The notes under the pieces are model-generated. The model was not told where the DNA came from. It did not search any database and was given only the letters and a program-made list of their open reading frames with translations. A stretch of 64,000 bases of DNA from Acidimicrobiia bacterium (GTDB lineage Bacteria; Actinomycetota; Acidimicrobiia; Acidimicrobiales; Bin134), in assembly GCA_022826705.1 (NCBI GenBank), contig JAJDUJ010000012.1, positions 1 through 64,000 on the forward strand, in the 5' to 3' direction. Shown here piece by piece: positions 1 through 9,427 of the stretch. Every line of letters begins with the position of its first letter. The stretch's first letter is position 1. The translations under genes were made by a program, and so were the position numbers.

Positions 1-1428
1 GCCACGAGTGAACGACGCCAGTTCGGCCCCAGTCTGCTGGTCTTCGAACACCAGCACCACTGAGTCCATGTCTGCGTTGTCGGTTATCGGATACACAAAC
101 TCGCAGGCACCCTCAGCAAAGGCCCGTCCCTGCGCCCAGAGAACCTCCTGCCCGCACTCGTAGACCGCGGTGCCTGTCGCCAGATCCCAGAGACTGAAGC
201 CTCCCTCGGGCTCGTTGAGCCGTAATTCGTAGCCCTCCTTGGCAATTCGCTGGTCGGGGAGTGTGAAGAGGTCGGTGCCGGGAATGGTCATCACGTTGAC
301 CGCGACCCCGGACGGCCCCGCGTACACGAGGATCGGGAGCGAGTTATCGAGAGCAACCTTGGTTGTCTGAACCCCCTCCCGATCGTATCGGTGCAGGCCG
401 TAACCGGCACCCAGCCAGGTTGTCCGCCATAGCGACCCGTCGGGGCCGAACGCCGTTGAGACATAGCGGCCAGCAGACTCGCTCTGGCTCCAGATGCGGC
501 CATCGGGGGAAGTCAGAGTGGATGGCCGAGCAGGTTGATGTCCGGTTCCGTCCTCAACATAGAAAAGAGAAAAGCCCGCAGGGGTGCCGAAGCTCCAGCC
601 GAAGAAGCCGCCGTAGATCGAGCCGTCGTAATCGGCAACTTGTTCAAAGGTCCCGCCATCGCTGGCAAATATCCAGGATTTGTGATTCTCCCCGGTGTCG
701 TCCTCCGACCCGCTGAACACCCCACTGCCGGAGTCGGGCACTGTACTCGCGCCCACTTCCTCGCCCCAGAGCACGATCACCATATGCTCCCCCGAAGTCA
801 ATGCCTCGGAGATGAAGAAAGGAGGAAATTCGCAAGCAGGGGGCACTTGAATGGAGCTTGAGGAGAAGTCGAATTCCAACTCAGCCCAGTTCGCCCCCTG
901 GTCATCGGAGAAGAATGCCCGAAGCACGGAAAGGGCCCGGCTACAGATGCCTTTTGTTTCCATGGCAGACAGGAGGGACTCGCCGGCGAGGTCATATCCC
1001 GCAACCAGCCAGCGTTCACCGGTCAAGTCATGGGAGAGCGGCCAGATGCCCGGCGGCATCGGCACCTCAGACCAGTCGACTCCGTTCTCGGTGACCAGGA
1101 ACCTGAGGCCAGGCACCGCGCCATCATCCTCCTCGCCAGAAGCGCCGACAAGGATCCGGCCGTCGCCGAGGGAAATGAGAATCCCCGAAAGCGCAGCCTC
1201 ATCTAAGCCCGGGTCGAACTCGACCCATTCAAGCGCTGGCCCAGTGGAGACGAGCCCTGGGCCGGTGACGTGAACATCGTTGTCAGGCCCGTTGCGCTCC
1301 AATATCCGCCAAACGCCGATACCGCCAGCGACCAGGACGAGCGCCGCGACGGCGGCAATCGCCTTCCGGCGACCATGTCGGGCTTTGGCCGAGGCCTCAC
1401 CTTGGCCCTCACCTGACAGCGCTTCCAC
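1..1428 (-). CDS. Membrane-anchored protein with Asp-box-like repeats (truncated at window edge)
   Basis: I do not recognise a named family. The frame is open from a GTG at 1428, the first possible start after an in-frame stop, to the left edge, so the C-terminus is missing. A basic cytoplasmic N-terminus of about 20 residues (AKARHGRRKA) leads into one membrane helix (IAAVAALVLVAGGIGVW, about residues 24-40). The rest would lie outside the cell. It repeats units such as LVTENGVDW, FASDGGTF, TSPDGRIW and FGPDGSLW, which resemble the S-x-D-G-x-x-W Asp boxes of BNR/sortilin-type beta-propellers. Cysteines are sparse and no catalytic motif is visible. A sensor or substrate-binding role is possible but is inference only. 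No strong ribosome-binding site precedes the GTG. Confidence 0.75.
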   Translation of the reverse strand, partial: MEALSGEGQGEASAKARHGRRKAIAAVAALVLVAGGIGVWRILERNGPDNDVHVTGPGLVSTGPALEWVEFDPGLDEAALSGILISLGDGRILVGASGEEDDGAVPGLRFLVTENGVDWSEVPMPPGIWPLSHDLTGERWLVAGYDLAGESLLSAMETKGICSRALSVLRAFFSDDQGANWAELEFDFSSSSIQVPPACEFPPFFISEALTSGEHMVIVLWGEEVGASTVPDSGSGVFSGSEDDTGENHKSWIFASDGGTFEQVADYDGSIYGGFFGWSFGTPAGFSLFYVEDGTGHQPARPSTLTSPDGRIWSQSESAGRYVSTAFGPDGSLWRTTWLGAGYGLHRYDREGVQTTKVALDNSLPILVYAGPSGVAVNVMTIPGTDLFTLPDQRIAKEGYELRLNEPEGGFSLWDLATGTAVYECGQEVLWAQGRAFAEGACEFVYPITDNADMDSVVLVFEDQQTGAELASFTRG

Positions 1429-1448
1429 AACGAGAACGTACTTCGAGC

Positions 1449-1486
1449 ATCCCCTCTTGTCTGGTCACCTCGATTGGGAGGCAATA
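1449..1486 (+). repeat. Dispersed intergenic motif, copy A
   Basis: It lies between the start of the left-edge gene and the 3' end of the TPP enzyme. It contains CCCCTCTTGTCTGGTCAC followed by CTCGATTGGGAGG. The first half matches copy C (10803-10852) and the second half matches copy B (9309-9355, opposite strand). All copies are intergenic. The origin is unknown; the ends of a lost insertion sequence would be one explanation. Confidence 0.5.
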
Positions 1487-1501
1487 GGGCTCGCCGTCTT
1501 C

Positions 1502-3067
1502 CTAGGCGATCTCTGCGGCGATCAGGTGTGGTCCGTCGTTGGCGAAGGCCGCGGCCAGCGCACGGTCGAATCCCTCGGCGGTGGTTGCGGTGGTCGACGG
1601 CACTCCCATTGAGCGGGCAAGGCTGGCGAAGTCGATCGGCGGGTCGCTCAAAGACAGAAGGTGCTGTGCGGTTGGCCCGGGTGCGCCGGCGCCGGTGCGG
1701 GCGAGTTCGATGTTGAGGATCCGGTAGGACCGGTTGACGAACACGACCGTGACGATGTCAGTTCCCTCGCGCGCCATCGTCCACAACGCCTGGTTGGTGT
1801 ACATGGCGGCGCCGTCTCCAACGAGGCACAGACCCTTGCGCTCGGGTGCGGCGATGGCAGCCCCCAAGGCGACGGGGAGTCCCTGGCCGAGTGCCCCTCC
1901 GGTCAGCGGCAACCAGTCGTGCGGCGCGGCAGATGCGGTTGCCGCCCAGGTCGGGCCACCGCTGGTGCCGGCTTCGTCGGACACGAACGCGCCCTCCGGG
2001 AGGTGGCGGGCGATCGACAGCCCGATGGTCTGCACGCTGAGCTCGCCCTGCGGCGTGTCCGGCATCGCAAGCTCGGAGACGGGCACACCGTCGGTGCCGG
2101 TGGTGCCGAGAGCGTCGGCGAGCTGGACGACGGACTCGGCGCTGTCGATTTCAGGGCCACCGAGCGAGATCACCTCGCAGCGATCGGGGGTCAATTCGCA
2201 GGGCTGGTTCGGGTAGGCGAAGAACGCGACCGGCGGCCGGGCCTCGGCGAGGACGATCACGTCGGTTCCATCCAGGCTCTGAACGACGCGTTCGGCGAAG
2301 TACTCCATGCGCTCGGGGGCGTAGCGGCCTGCGCCGCGCTGGAGCCGGGGAAAGAAGAACTCGAACAGCACCCGCACCCCTGCGCCAGCGAGGCGGCGGG
2401 CGGCCCGCAGGCCGGGTTCGGTCAGGGCCGGGCCGGTCATCAAGAGCGTGGGATTTCGGGCGGCGCGCAAGGCGCGAGCCGCGTGCTCAACCGCGTCGGC
2501 GTCCGGGCCCGTCCGCTCCGGTGCGGCGAGCCGCTCGGGGATCGACGCGCCCGGCAGCCAGGCCACATCGGCAGGCAGCACTAGCGAGACCGGTCCGGTG
2601 GGGGCTTGGAGGCTGGCGTGCCATGCCTCGGCTGCGAGCCGCCCCGCGTCCTCGGGGGCTGCTGCGGTTCGCAGCCACTTCGAGTTCGGCTCGGCCATCG
2701 CCCGGATGTCGGAGGTAAGCGGCGCATCATTGCCGAGGTGGTAGGTGGCGTGATCGCCGATCACGTTGACCATCGGCGACCGGGCCCGCCGGGCGTTGTG
2801 GATGTTGGCGCCGCCGTTGAGGTAGCCGCTGCCCAGGTGCAGCAGCGTCATCGCCGGGTTGCCGCTCACGCGGGCGTAGCCGTCGGCCGCGCCGGTCACG
2901 ACGCCTTCGAACAGCCCGAGGATTGAGCGAACCCTGGGTTCGCCGTCGAGAGCCGTCACGGCGTGCATCTCGGATGTGCCCGGGTTGGCGAAGCACGCGG
3001 TGACACCGTGATCGGCCAGGGTGCGAACAAGCGCCTGAGCGCCGGTCAAGGGGGCAGAAGGCGACAT
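1502..3067 (-). CDS. Thiamine-diphosphate enzyme, acetolactate synthase / benzoylformate decarboxylase-like
   Basis: A TPP-dependent 2-oxoacid carboligase or decarboxylase of 521 residues, slightly shorter than IlvB. The N-terminal PYR domain carries the cofactor-activating glutamate in LFEGVVTGAADGYAR (about residue 54). A central domain (about 185-320) corresponds to the degenerate FAD-binding domain of the family. The C-terminal PP domain has the TPP/Mg motif GDGAAMYTNQALWTM ending about 30 residues later in FVNRSY. No regulatory subunit gene lies nearby and the sequence is closer to MdlC-like proteins than to true IlvB, so a role in degrading an aromatic or other 2-oxoacid is more likely than branched-chain amino acid synthesis. 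It is divergent from the FAD monooxygenase at 3161, which suggests shared control. The start is ATG at 3067. Confidence 0.88.
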   Translation of the reverse strand: MSPSAPLTGAQALVRTLADHGVTACFANPGTSEMHAVTALDGEPRVRSILGLFEGVVTGAADGYARVSGNPAMTLLHLGSGYLNGGANIHNARRARSPMVNVIGDHATYHLGNDAPLTSDIRAMAEPNSKWLRTAAAPEDAGRLAAEAWHASLQAPTGPVSLVLPADVAWLPGASIPERLAAPERTGPDADAVEHAARALRAARNPTLLMTGPALTEPGLRAARRLAGAGVRVLFEFFFPRLQRGAGRYAPERMEYFAERVVQSLDGTDVIVLAEARPPVAFFAYPNQPCELTPDRCEVISLGGPEIDSAESVVQLADALGTTGTDGVPVSELAMPDTPQGELSVQTIGLSIARHLPEGAFVSDEAGTSGGPTWAATASAAPHDWLPLTGGALGQGLPVALGAAIAAPERKGLCLVGDGAAMYTNQALWTMAREGTDIVTVVFVNRSYRILNIELARTGAGAPGPTAQHLLSLSDPPIDFASLARSMGVPSTTATTAEGFDRALAAAFANDGPHLIAAEIA

Positions 3068-3160
3068 GGCTACTCCTATTCAGCGCGGGGTGCAACCACT
3101 AATCGGCGATTGTATCTTTACATGAGGTCGTGCAATGAGGCGTTGGAGTGGGGGAGGAAG
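3068..3160. promoter_or_regulatory. Divergent promoter region
   Basis: These 93 bp separate the divergent TPP enzyme and FAD monooxygenase genes and must hold both promoters. A GGGGGAGGAAG ribosome-binding site sits directly before the ATG at 3161. The words GTGCAAC (about 3090) and GTGCAAT (about 3131) occur as a direct repeat and could be operator half-sites; this is inference only. Confidence 0.4.
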
Positions 3161-4753
3161 ATGACCGAGGTTCCTGTCTGCATCATCGGCTGCGGGCCGA
3201 TCGGGCTCACCGGGGCGCTGCTGCTGTCGCGCCATGGCGTGCCGTCGCTTCTGGTAGAGCGGCGAAGCGAGCTCAACACCCATCCCCGATCCCGCTTCGT
3301 CGACACCAACACCATGGAGCTGTTCCGCGAGTTCGGCATCGAGAAGGCGGTTGAGGCCACCGGCCTCGGGCCCGCGTGGACCGCCTACAACCGGTGGTCC
3401 GACAGCCTGGCCGCCGAGCCTTACGCCAACATCCCGAGCCCCACCTTCTACAGCGTTGCGGGGCCGAACAGCCCGTGCATCCCCGTGATGACGGTGCAAG
3501 ACGAGGTCGAGGCCGCGCTGATGACCAGAGTCGCCGCCGACCCCATGATCACGGTCCGGTTCGACACCGAGGCCATCGACGTGACCCAGACCGATGACGC
3601 CACCCATCTTTGGCTGCGCGACACCAACACCGATGAGCGCCAGCCGGTGACAGCGCGGTACACCCTCGGCGCCGACGGGCCCGGCAGCGAAACTCGCCAG
3701 GTGATCGGCACCCATCTGGAGGCTGAGCCGCGGCCGGTGTACTCCCAGGATGTGATCTTCCACGCCGATCTCGAGGCGTATGTGGGGGATCGCAAGGGAT
3801 CGCTGCTGTACACCACCACCCCCGAGGGCATCGTCATCTTCCAGCCGCTCGACGGGCGCAGGCGGTGGCGCTGCCAGGTGGTCGTGGGCGATGAGAACCT
3901 GATCTCCGAGGAAGCGGTCAGCCGGCGGATCCGGGTGGCTCTCGGCACCGATGACGATGTGGAGTTCGCGATCCTCAGCATGCGCATGTGGCAGCCCACT
4001 CCGGGATGCGTGACCCGGTTCTCCTCAGGGCGCATCTTCTTGGCCGGCGACGCCGCGCACGTCTCGGTTCCCACCGGGGGCATGGGCAACAACACCGGGT
4101 TCGCCGGCATCCGAAACCTGGCGTGGAAGCTGGCTTATGTGGTGCGGGGCCTGGCGCCCGCGTCGATCCTAGAGACCTACGAAACCGAGCATCGGCCCAT
4201 CGCCGTTGAGCGGATCGCCTTTGGGGTCAGCACCACCGATCACATGACCCGGATGATGCTGGGCCACCGGCGAGGCGACGATGTCTCCGAGCACATCCAG
4301 GCCACCCACCAGTACGCCGACTACGACCACCTCCTGCTCGGCTTCGAGATGTCGTCGGAGCTCATCGCGCCGAACCCCGAACCCGCCCCGCACCTCAAGG
4401 ATCAAGGCGACGGTTTCGTCCCACTGGTCCGGTCGGGCCGCCGCGCCCCCCACGTGTGGGTCGATGCCGATCAGACCGAGTCGGTGCTCGATTGGTTCGG
4501 AACCTCATACGTGCTGCTGCTCGGCCCGGAGTGCTCCCGACCCGCATGGGAGGCCGCCGTCGCGGAGATGCCGCCGGAAGGCGTGCCGGTCGCAGTACAC
4601 CAGCTTCCACACGATGTCCCCCTACGCCCGTACGAAGCCGACGCTGTAACCCTGGTTAGGCCCGACGGGATCATCGCCTGGTGCCAGGAAGGCTCCGGCG
4701 GCCCGCCCGACATGTCGGAGTTCTCGGAGTACCTGCCCAACCGTGCAAGCTGA
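3161..4753 (+). CDS. FAD-dependent monooxygenase, PheA/TfdB family
   Basis: A group A flavoprotein hydroxylase of 530 residues, probably acting on a phenolic or other ring compound with NAD(P)H and oxygen. The N-terminal Rossmann fingerprint is CIIGCGPIGLTGALLLSRHG with the acidic strand end LLVERR. The DG motif is YTLGADGPGSETRQ, and the second FAD-binding GD motif is IFLAGDAAHVSVPTGGMG followed by GIRNLAWKLAYV. The C-terminal region (about 430-530) is the thioredoxin-like domain usual in PheA relatives. I chose the ATG at 3161 because it follows GGGGGAGGAAG and begins exactly at the beta-strand that leads to the FAD motif; longer in-frame starts have no such support. Divergent pairing with a TPP enzyme suggests a small catabolic module. 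The substrate is unknown. Confidence 0.9.
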   Translation: MTEVPVCIIGCGPIGLTGALLLSRHGVPSLLVERRSELNTHPRSRFVDTNTMELFREFGIEKAVEATGLGPAWTAYNRWSDSLAAEPYANIPSPTFYSVAGPNSPCIPVMTVQDEVEAALMTRVAADPMITVRFDTEAIDVTQTDDATHLWLRDTNTDERQPVTARYTLGADGPGSETRQVIGTHLEAEPRPVYSQDVIFHADLEAYVGDRKGSLLYTTTPEGIVIFQPLDGRRRWRCQVVVGDENLISEEAVSRRIRVALGTDDDVEFAILSMRMWQPTPGCVTRFSSGRIFLAGDAAHVSVPTGGMGNNTGFAGIRNLAWKLAYVVRGLAPASILETYETEHRPIAVERIAFGVSTTDHMTRMMLGHRRGDDVSEHIQATHQYADYDHLLLGFEMSSELIAPNPEPAPHLKDQGDGFVPLVRSGRRAPHVWVDADQTESVLDWFGTSYVLLLGPECSRPAWEAAVAEMPPEGVPVAVHQLPHDVPLRPYEADAVTLVRPDGIIAWCQEGSGGPPDMSEFSEYLPNRAS

Positions 4754-4806
4754 TATCGCTCTTGTGCTTTCGACGAGGCGGTAGGTCAAGGTTTTGGGCG
4801 GGTGCC

Positions 4807-4856
4807 CAGTTTTCCCGTCTGGAGTGAACTGCTAGGTTAATTCGCCGTAGGGGCCC
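4807..4856 (+). repeat. Dispersed intergenic motif, copy D
   Basis: AGTTTTCCC, GTCTGGA and GTTAATTCGCCG occur here in the same order as AGTTTCCCC, GTCTGGA and GTTCATTCGCCG in copy C (10803-10852). The rest of 4754-4971 holds no gene; it is the leader of the secreted dehydrogenase, ending in a GGGAGGG ribosome-binding site. Confidence 0.45.
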
Positions 4857-4971
4857 CTTGGCACGGAGTCTGATGAGGTTTGGCGACCCCAGAGTCCCGT
4901 AGCCAGAGGGTTCTTTCGCGTTGCAATACAGGTAATCGACCCGAGTCGAACATGGCGGGAGGGCTTGAAGT

Positions 4972-7900
4972 ATGACGTTGTCGAGAGCAGCCGCGGGGTT
5001 CCTACCCCCCCTTGTGACTAGAGCCGCTCGCCTTTTTCTGCTGGTCATCGTCGTCGTGGGCGCGGTCGGTGTTGGGGTGGTTCCTGTGCCCTCCCAAGCG
5101 CAAACCGATCTTGGCAACCGTGTGGGGCGAGTCGTGGCGGAGAACCAACCCGCCGGAACCCTTGTGGGCAGTCCGGTTACCCTGACCGGCCTTGTCGGCG
5201 CTGTGACCTACGAGCTCGGCGGTTCCGATGCCGACAGCTTCAGCATCGACAGCGCCAGCGGCCAGCTTCGCACCAACGGGCTGCTGGATTTCGAGGAGCA
5301 GCGCAGGTACGAAGTGACCGTAACTGCCACTGACGACAATGGCTCCGCTGAACTCGAGGTGTGGATCAACGTCACCGATTTAGAGGAGCCGGGGGAGATG
5401 TCCGCAGGCCCGGCCTCACTTCGGGCCGGGACGATAATTCGGGCCAGGTTGACCGACCCGGACGGCGGGGTGGACCCCAACTGGGTTATCTGGCGTTGGG
5501 CTGTCTCAGATGACGGTGTGAACTTTACTCAAGTGGCCGCGGGCTTCTCTGGAGAGGTCCCGGGTAAGGGGTCGGAGGCGGCGGCCTTCACACCGGCCGC
5601 CGAGCACGCCGGGAAGTTCCTCAGGGTGCGGGCTGTCTACGCCGACCGCCGCAGCCCAAACAGCGAAAGCCTGGATAAATCGGCAGAATGGATCTCCGGT
5701 ACCAGGATCGTATCGGGATCAACCCCGCCGGCGCTGACGGTGCAACCTGTGCTGTCGGGACTCACCGTCCCTTGGGACGTCGCCTTCACACCGGACGGCA
5801 CGATGCTGGTCACCGAGCGAGGCGGACGGTTGTTGAGCCGGTTCCCCGACGGGAGGGTGCAGGAGGTCAGCGCAGACTTCCGCGATATCTACAGCAATAT
5901 CTATGTCGGGCTGATGGGCCTTGCCGTCGATCCCGATTTTGAGACCAATCGGCGCTTCTACACCTGCCAAGCCCATATTGGTGTCTGGGTTGAGGTGATC
6001 GCCTGGACCATGGCCGATGACTACAGCACCGCCACGCGCGTCGCCGACCCGCTGGTCGGTGGTATTGGCTTCTCACAGTTTCCGCGGCACGGCGGCTGTC
6101 GAGTGCGCTTCGGCCCCGACGGATACCTGTGGATAACCACAGGCGACGGCGACAGCCACACCGCAGCGCAGAACCTCAACTCGCTCAACGGCAAAGTGCT
6201 GCGCGTTGACTCCCAAACCGGGCTGGGCGCGCCCGACAACCCGTTCAACAGCCGCGTCTACACCTACGGGCACCGCAATCCTCAGGGCCTCGCCTTCCGC
6301 CCGGGCACCAATCAGGTGTGGACAGTAGAGCATGGTCCCTCCCACGACGACGAGATCAACCTTCTAGCCAGCGGGGGCAACTACGGCTGGGATCCCGCCG
6401 GCCCGGGATACGACGAGAACGTCCCGATGACCGACCTCGAGGCATTCCCCGATGCCATCGAGGCCAAATGGCATTCGGGGTTTCCGGCTGTCGCCACCAG
6501 CGGCGCCGCGTTCTTGGATGGCTCGGGCTGGGGCGAGTGGAACGGCCGTCTGGCCGTGGCGAAGCTGAAGCAACAGGAACTCAAGGTGTTCGAGTTCACC
6601 GCTGACGGCACGCTGCTCAGCGAGATACTAGTGCCGGAACTCGATCAGGTCTACGGCCGGCTGCGCTCCCCCGTGCTCGGACCCGACGGCGCACTGTACG
6701 TCACCACATCCAACGGCTCCGGCACCGACCATGTGCTCCAAGTCTACGGCCCTTCGTCGCCGCGATTGAGCGGGCCGTCCACCGTCGAATATCGCGAGGG
6801 GGACACGTCGCCGGTGGCAACCTTCACCTCGCACAACCTCGACGGATCCGTGAACTGGACGCTGGATGGCCAAGACGCATCAGCGTTCCGCATTACCGCC
6901 AACGGCGAGATGCACTTCCGCACCCCACCCCAGTTCCATGCGTCGACAGACGCCGACGCCGACAACGTTTACCACGCGGCAGTTAAAGCCGACAACGGCA
7001 CTTCTTCATCCCAAATGGCCGTTGCCGTCTCAGTGGCCCGCACCAAGACGCAAGAACCGGAGGTCAGCATCGCGGCCGGGGGCGGGGTCACTGAGGGCGG
7101 CGACGCGACGTTCACTGTGACTGCCGACCCGGCGCCTTCAGCTTCGCTGGATGTGACCGTGGCAATCACGCAGTCGGGCGATTTCGGTGTTTCGCCGGGC
7201 TCTCATACGGTCACGGTCCCGACCTCGGGTACCGTTGCGCTCACCGTGTCGACGACCAACGACACCGCCGATGAGTCCGACGGGTCGGTCACTGCAACGG
7301 TCGGCGCCGGCAGCGGTTACACGGTGTCGGCCGGCAGCGGGTCCGCGTCTGTAGCGGTGGCCGATGATGACGATCCGCCGTGTGACACCGCGGATGCCAT
7401 CGTGCGGGCACGCGCTGCGTTCGCGTGGCACACCGACAACAACGGCGGCAGCGAGACTCTGTTCTGGCAGATCCTCGCTTACCTCGGTGCCGACTCGATG
7501 CCTGCACCTCCTGGTGGCATCATCCCGGCCTCGACAACCCCCGAAGCGGTGAGGACGTTCAGCGACGGCAGGACATGGCCCGGCTGGGTGTCCATCAACG
7601 CCGCTATGACATGCCACACCCCGACGACACCGCCCAAGACACCCGAGATCAGCATCGCCTCGGGCGCCGATATCGACGAGGGCGGTGTTGCGGTGTTCAC
7701 GGTGGCTGCTGTTCCGGCGCCCGCAGCGGCCTTGGACGTGGCCGTGGCGATCACCCAGACCGGCGATTTCGGCGTGTCGCCGGGCTCGCACACCGTCACG
7801 ATCCCTGTGTCTGGCACCGTGACGCTTACCGTGGCCACCACCGACGACTCCGCGGACGAGGCGGACGGGTCGGTCACCGCGACGGTCGGCGCCGGGGTCG

Positions 7901-9255
7901 GTTACACGGTCTCGGCCAGCAGCGGTTCGGCGTCTGTGGCGGTCTCAGACGATGACGACCCGGTGCCGGTTTGTGTGCCGTCTTTGCCGTCGGATGCGGT
8001 GACGGTGTCCGAGGTGACCGGCTGGCGTAATGAGTACTCCCATGCCGAGCACCAGCAGCGCTGGGATCGGGTGTTGGCCGTTTTGGGGGTGGACACCGGC
8101 GAGACCGCGATGACAGTCGCCGACGCTCAGACGATCAAGTCGCGGTTCGACAACTCCCGCTGGGACCGCACCGTGCGCACCCTCCAAGCCCTCGGCAAAT
8201 GCGACGACCCGCCGCCCGCGCCCCCGCCGCCCGATCCCGAGGTGAGCATCTCTGCGGGCGCGAGTATCACAGAGGGCGGCGACGCGATCTTCACGGTCAC
8301 CGCCGACCCCGCGCCCGCAACACCGCTGACGGTCACCGTGTCGGTCTCCCAGACCGGCGATTTCGGTGTTTCTCGCGGTTCGCAACCGGTCACGGTACCG
8401 ACGTCGGGCAGTGTCACGCTGACGGTGGCCACCACCGGCGACAGCGCTGACGAGGCCGACGGGTCGGTCACCACCACCATCAACACCGGCACCGGCTACA
8501 CGGTGTCCGCGACCGCCGGCACAGCCTCTGTCGCGGTCTCAGACGACGACGACCCGGCACCGCCGCCGCCCGATCCCGAGGTGAGCATCGCCGCGGGCGC
8601 CGGGATAACCGAGGGCGGCGACGCGGTGTTCACCGTCACCGCCGGCCCCGCGCCAGCGACACCGCTGACGGTCACCGTGTCGGTCTCCCAGACCGGCGAC
8701 TACGGTGCCGCCACCGGTTCGCGCACCGTCACCATCCCTACGACAGGCAGCACCACCCTCACCATCGCCACCACGGGCGACACCACAGACGAGGCGGACG
8801 GGTCGGTCACCGCGACGGTCGGCGCCGGCACCGGCTACACCGTCTCCGCGACCGCGGGATCGGCGTCTGTGGCGGTGGCCGACGACGACGATCCGCCCCC
8901 GCCGCCTTCGGTGAACGCGACCCCGTCGTTGTCGGTCAGCGACGCGTCGGGCGCCGAGGGCGGGACCCTGACGTTCACCGTGACGCTCAGCCCCTCCAGC
9001 AGCCGCTACGCGTGGGTGCACTACTACGCGCGGCCCGCATTCGGGGCCGCGGCGACAGCGACCTTCGCGGACTTCGCCCAAACATACGGAATGCTCACCT
9101 TCGAACCCGGCGACACAACCAAAACCATCACCGTGGCACTAGTCGACGACAACACACCAGAGGGAGACGAGACATTCAAACTCGTCCTGTACACCCCAGC
9201 CCAAGCAAAAATCACCGACGGCGAAGCAACCGGCACCATCACCGACAACGACTAA
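4972..9255 (+). CDS. Secreted PQQ-type sugar dehydrogenase fused to Calx-beta repeats
   Basis: A 1427-residue exported protein. A signal peptide covers about residues 1-43 (basic start, LFLLVIVVVGAVGVGVV, then PSQAQT). A cadherin-like unit (about 44-135) and an Ig-like unit (about 140-245) precede a six-bladed glucose/sorbosone dehydrogenase propeller (about 252-598). The propeller shows VPWDVAFTPDGTMLVTER, the active-site stretch RHGGCRVRFGPDG with ITTGDGD, GHRNPQGLAF, and VEHGP..DDEIN with GGNYGWD. A second cadherin-like unit (about 600-690) is followed by five Calx-beta units near 695-801, 890-996, 1087-1194, 1200-1306 and 1314-1427, each rich in DDD/DND turns that suggest Ca2+ binding. 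Two helical spacers (802-880 and 997-1080) contain WRNEYSHAEHQQRWDRVL-like text. It probably oxidises sugars at the cell surface while bound to matrix. No cell-wall anchor is visible at the C-terminus. Confidence 0.9.
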   Translation: MTLSRAAAGFLPPLVTRAARLFLLVIVVVGAVGVGVVPVPSQAQTDLGNRVGRVVAENQPAGTLVGSPVTLTGLVGAVTYELGGSDADSFSIDSASGQLRTNGLLDFEEQRRYEVTVTATDDNGSAELEVWINVTDLEEPGEMSAGPASLRAGTIIRARLTDPDGGVDPNWVIWRWAVSDDGVNFTQVAAGFSGEVPGKGSEAAAFTPAAEHAGKFLRVRAVYADRRSPNSESLDKSAEWISGTRIVSGSTPPALTVQPVLSGLTVPWDVAFTPDGTMLVTERGGRLLSRFPDGRVQEVSADFRDIYSNIYVGLMGLAVDPDFETNRRFYTCQAHIGVWVEVIAWTMADDYSTATRVADPLVGGIGFSQFPRHGGCRVRFGPDGYLWITTGDGDSHTAAQNLNSLNGKVLRVDSQTGLGAPDNPFNSRVYTYGHRNPQGLAFRPGTNQVWTVEHGPSHDDEINLLASGGNYGWDPAGPGYDENVPMTDLEAFPDAIEAKWHSGFPAVATSGAAFLDGSGWGEWNGRLAVAKLKQQELKVFEFTADGTLLSEILVPELDQVYGRLRSPVLGPDGALYVTTSNGSGTDHVLQVYGPSSPRLSGPSTVEYREGDTSPVATFTSHNLDGSVNWTLDGQDASAFRITANGEMHFRTPPQFHASTDADADNVYHAAVKADNGTSSSQMAVAVSVARTKTQEPEVSIAAGGGVTEGGDATFTVTADPAPSASLDVTVAITQSGDFGVSPGSHTVTVPTSGTVALTVSTTNDTADESDGSVTATVGAGSGYTVSAGSGSASVAVADDDDPPCDTADAIVRARAAFAWHTDNNGGSETLFWQILAYLGADSMPAPPGGIIPASTTPEAVRTFSDGRTWPGWVSINAAMTCHTPTTPPKTPEISIASGADIDEGGVAVFTVAAVPAPAAALDVAVAITQTGDFGVSPGSHTVTIPVSGTVTLTVATTDDSADEADGSVTATVGAGVGYTVSASSGSASVAVSDDDDPVPVCVPSLPSDAVTVSEVTGWRNEYSHAEHQQRWDRVLAVLGVDTGETAMTVADAQTIKSRFDNSRWDRTVRTLQALGKCDDPPPAPPPPDPEVSISAGASITEGGDAIFTVTADPAPATPLTVTVSVSQTGDFGVSRGSQPVTVPTSGSVTLTVATTGDSADEADGSVTTTINTGTGYTVSATAGTASVAVSDDDDPAPPPPDPEVSIAAGAGITEGGDAVFTVTAGPAPATPLTVTVSVSQTGDYGAATGSRTVTIPTTGSTTLTIATTGDTTDEADGSVTATVGAGTGYTVSATAGSASVAVADDDDPPPPPSVNATPSLSVSDASGAEGGTLTFTVTLSPSSSRYAWVHYYARPAFGAAATATFADFAQTYGMLTFEPGDTTKTITVALVDDNTPEGDETFKLVLYTPAQAKITDGEATGTITDND
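8320..8699 (+). repeat. Near-identical Calx-beta unit DNA repeat
   Basis: A 41-bp stretch encoding TPLTVTVSVSQTGD is identical at 8320-8360 and 8659-8699, exactly 113 codons apart. Units 3 and 4 of the Calx-beta array are therefore recent duplicates, and the array length could vary by recombination. Confidence 0.75.
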
Positions 9256-9308
9256 CACACCGCATATCAAAGCAACCCACGAGGCCCGCTGACATGGCTG
9301 AGGTTCAC

Positions 9309-9355
9309 CCGGTCACCTGGTTACCCCCTAATCGAGGTGACCGGCCAAAGGGGAA
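9309..9355 (-). terminator. Inverted repeat between convergent genes (also motif copy B)
   Basis: CCGGTCACCT (9309-9318) and AGGTGACCGG (9335-9344) form a perfect 10-bp inverted repeat with a 16-nt spacer, in the gap between the convergent dehydrogenase and AAA ATPase genes. It could act as a bidirectional terminator, although no T-run follows. On the minus strand the same stretch reads TTTCCCCTTTGGCCGGTCAC then CTCGATTAGGGGG, matching copy A at 1449-1486. Confidence 0.45.
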
Positions 9356-9427
9356 ATACTCAGTCCAGCCAGCTCTACAGACCCGTCCCCAGATTCTCGC
9401 CTACAACCGCGCCAGACCGGAAAGGGG

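Noticed and set aside
4754-4971. Riboswitch before the secreted dehydrogenase
   Set aside because: I looked for c-di-GMP-I, cobalamin and c-di-AMP consensus blocks and saw none; only the dispersed motif and a ribosome-binding site are supportable.
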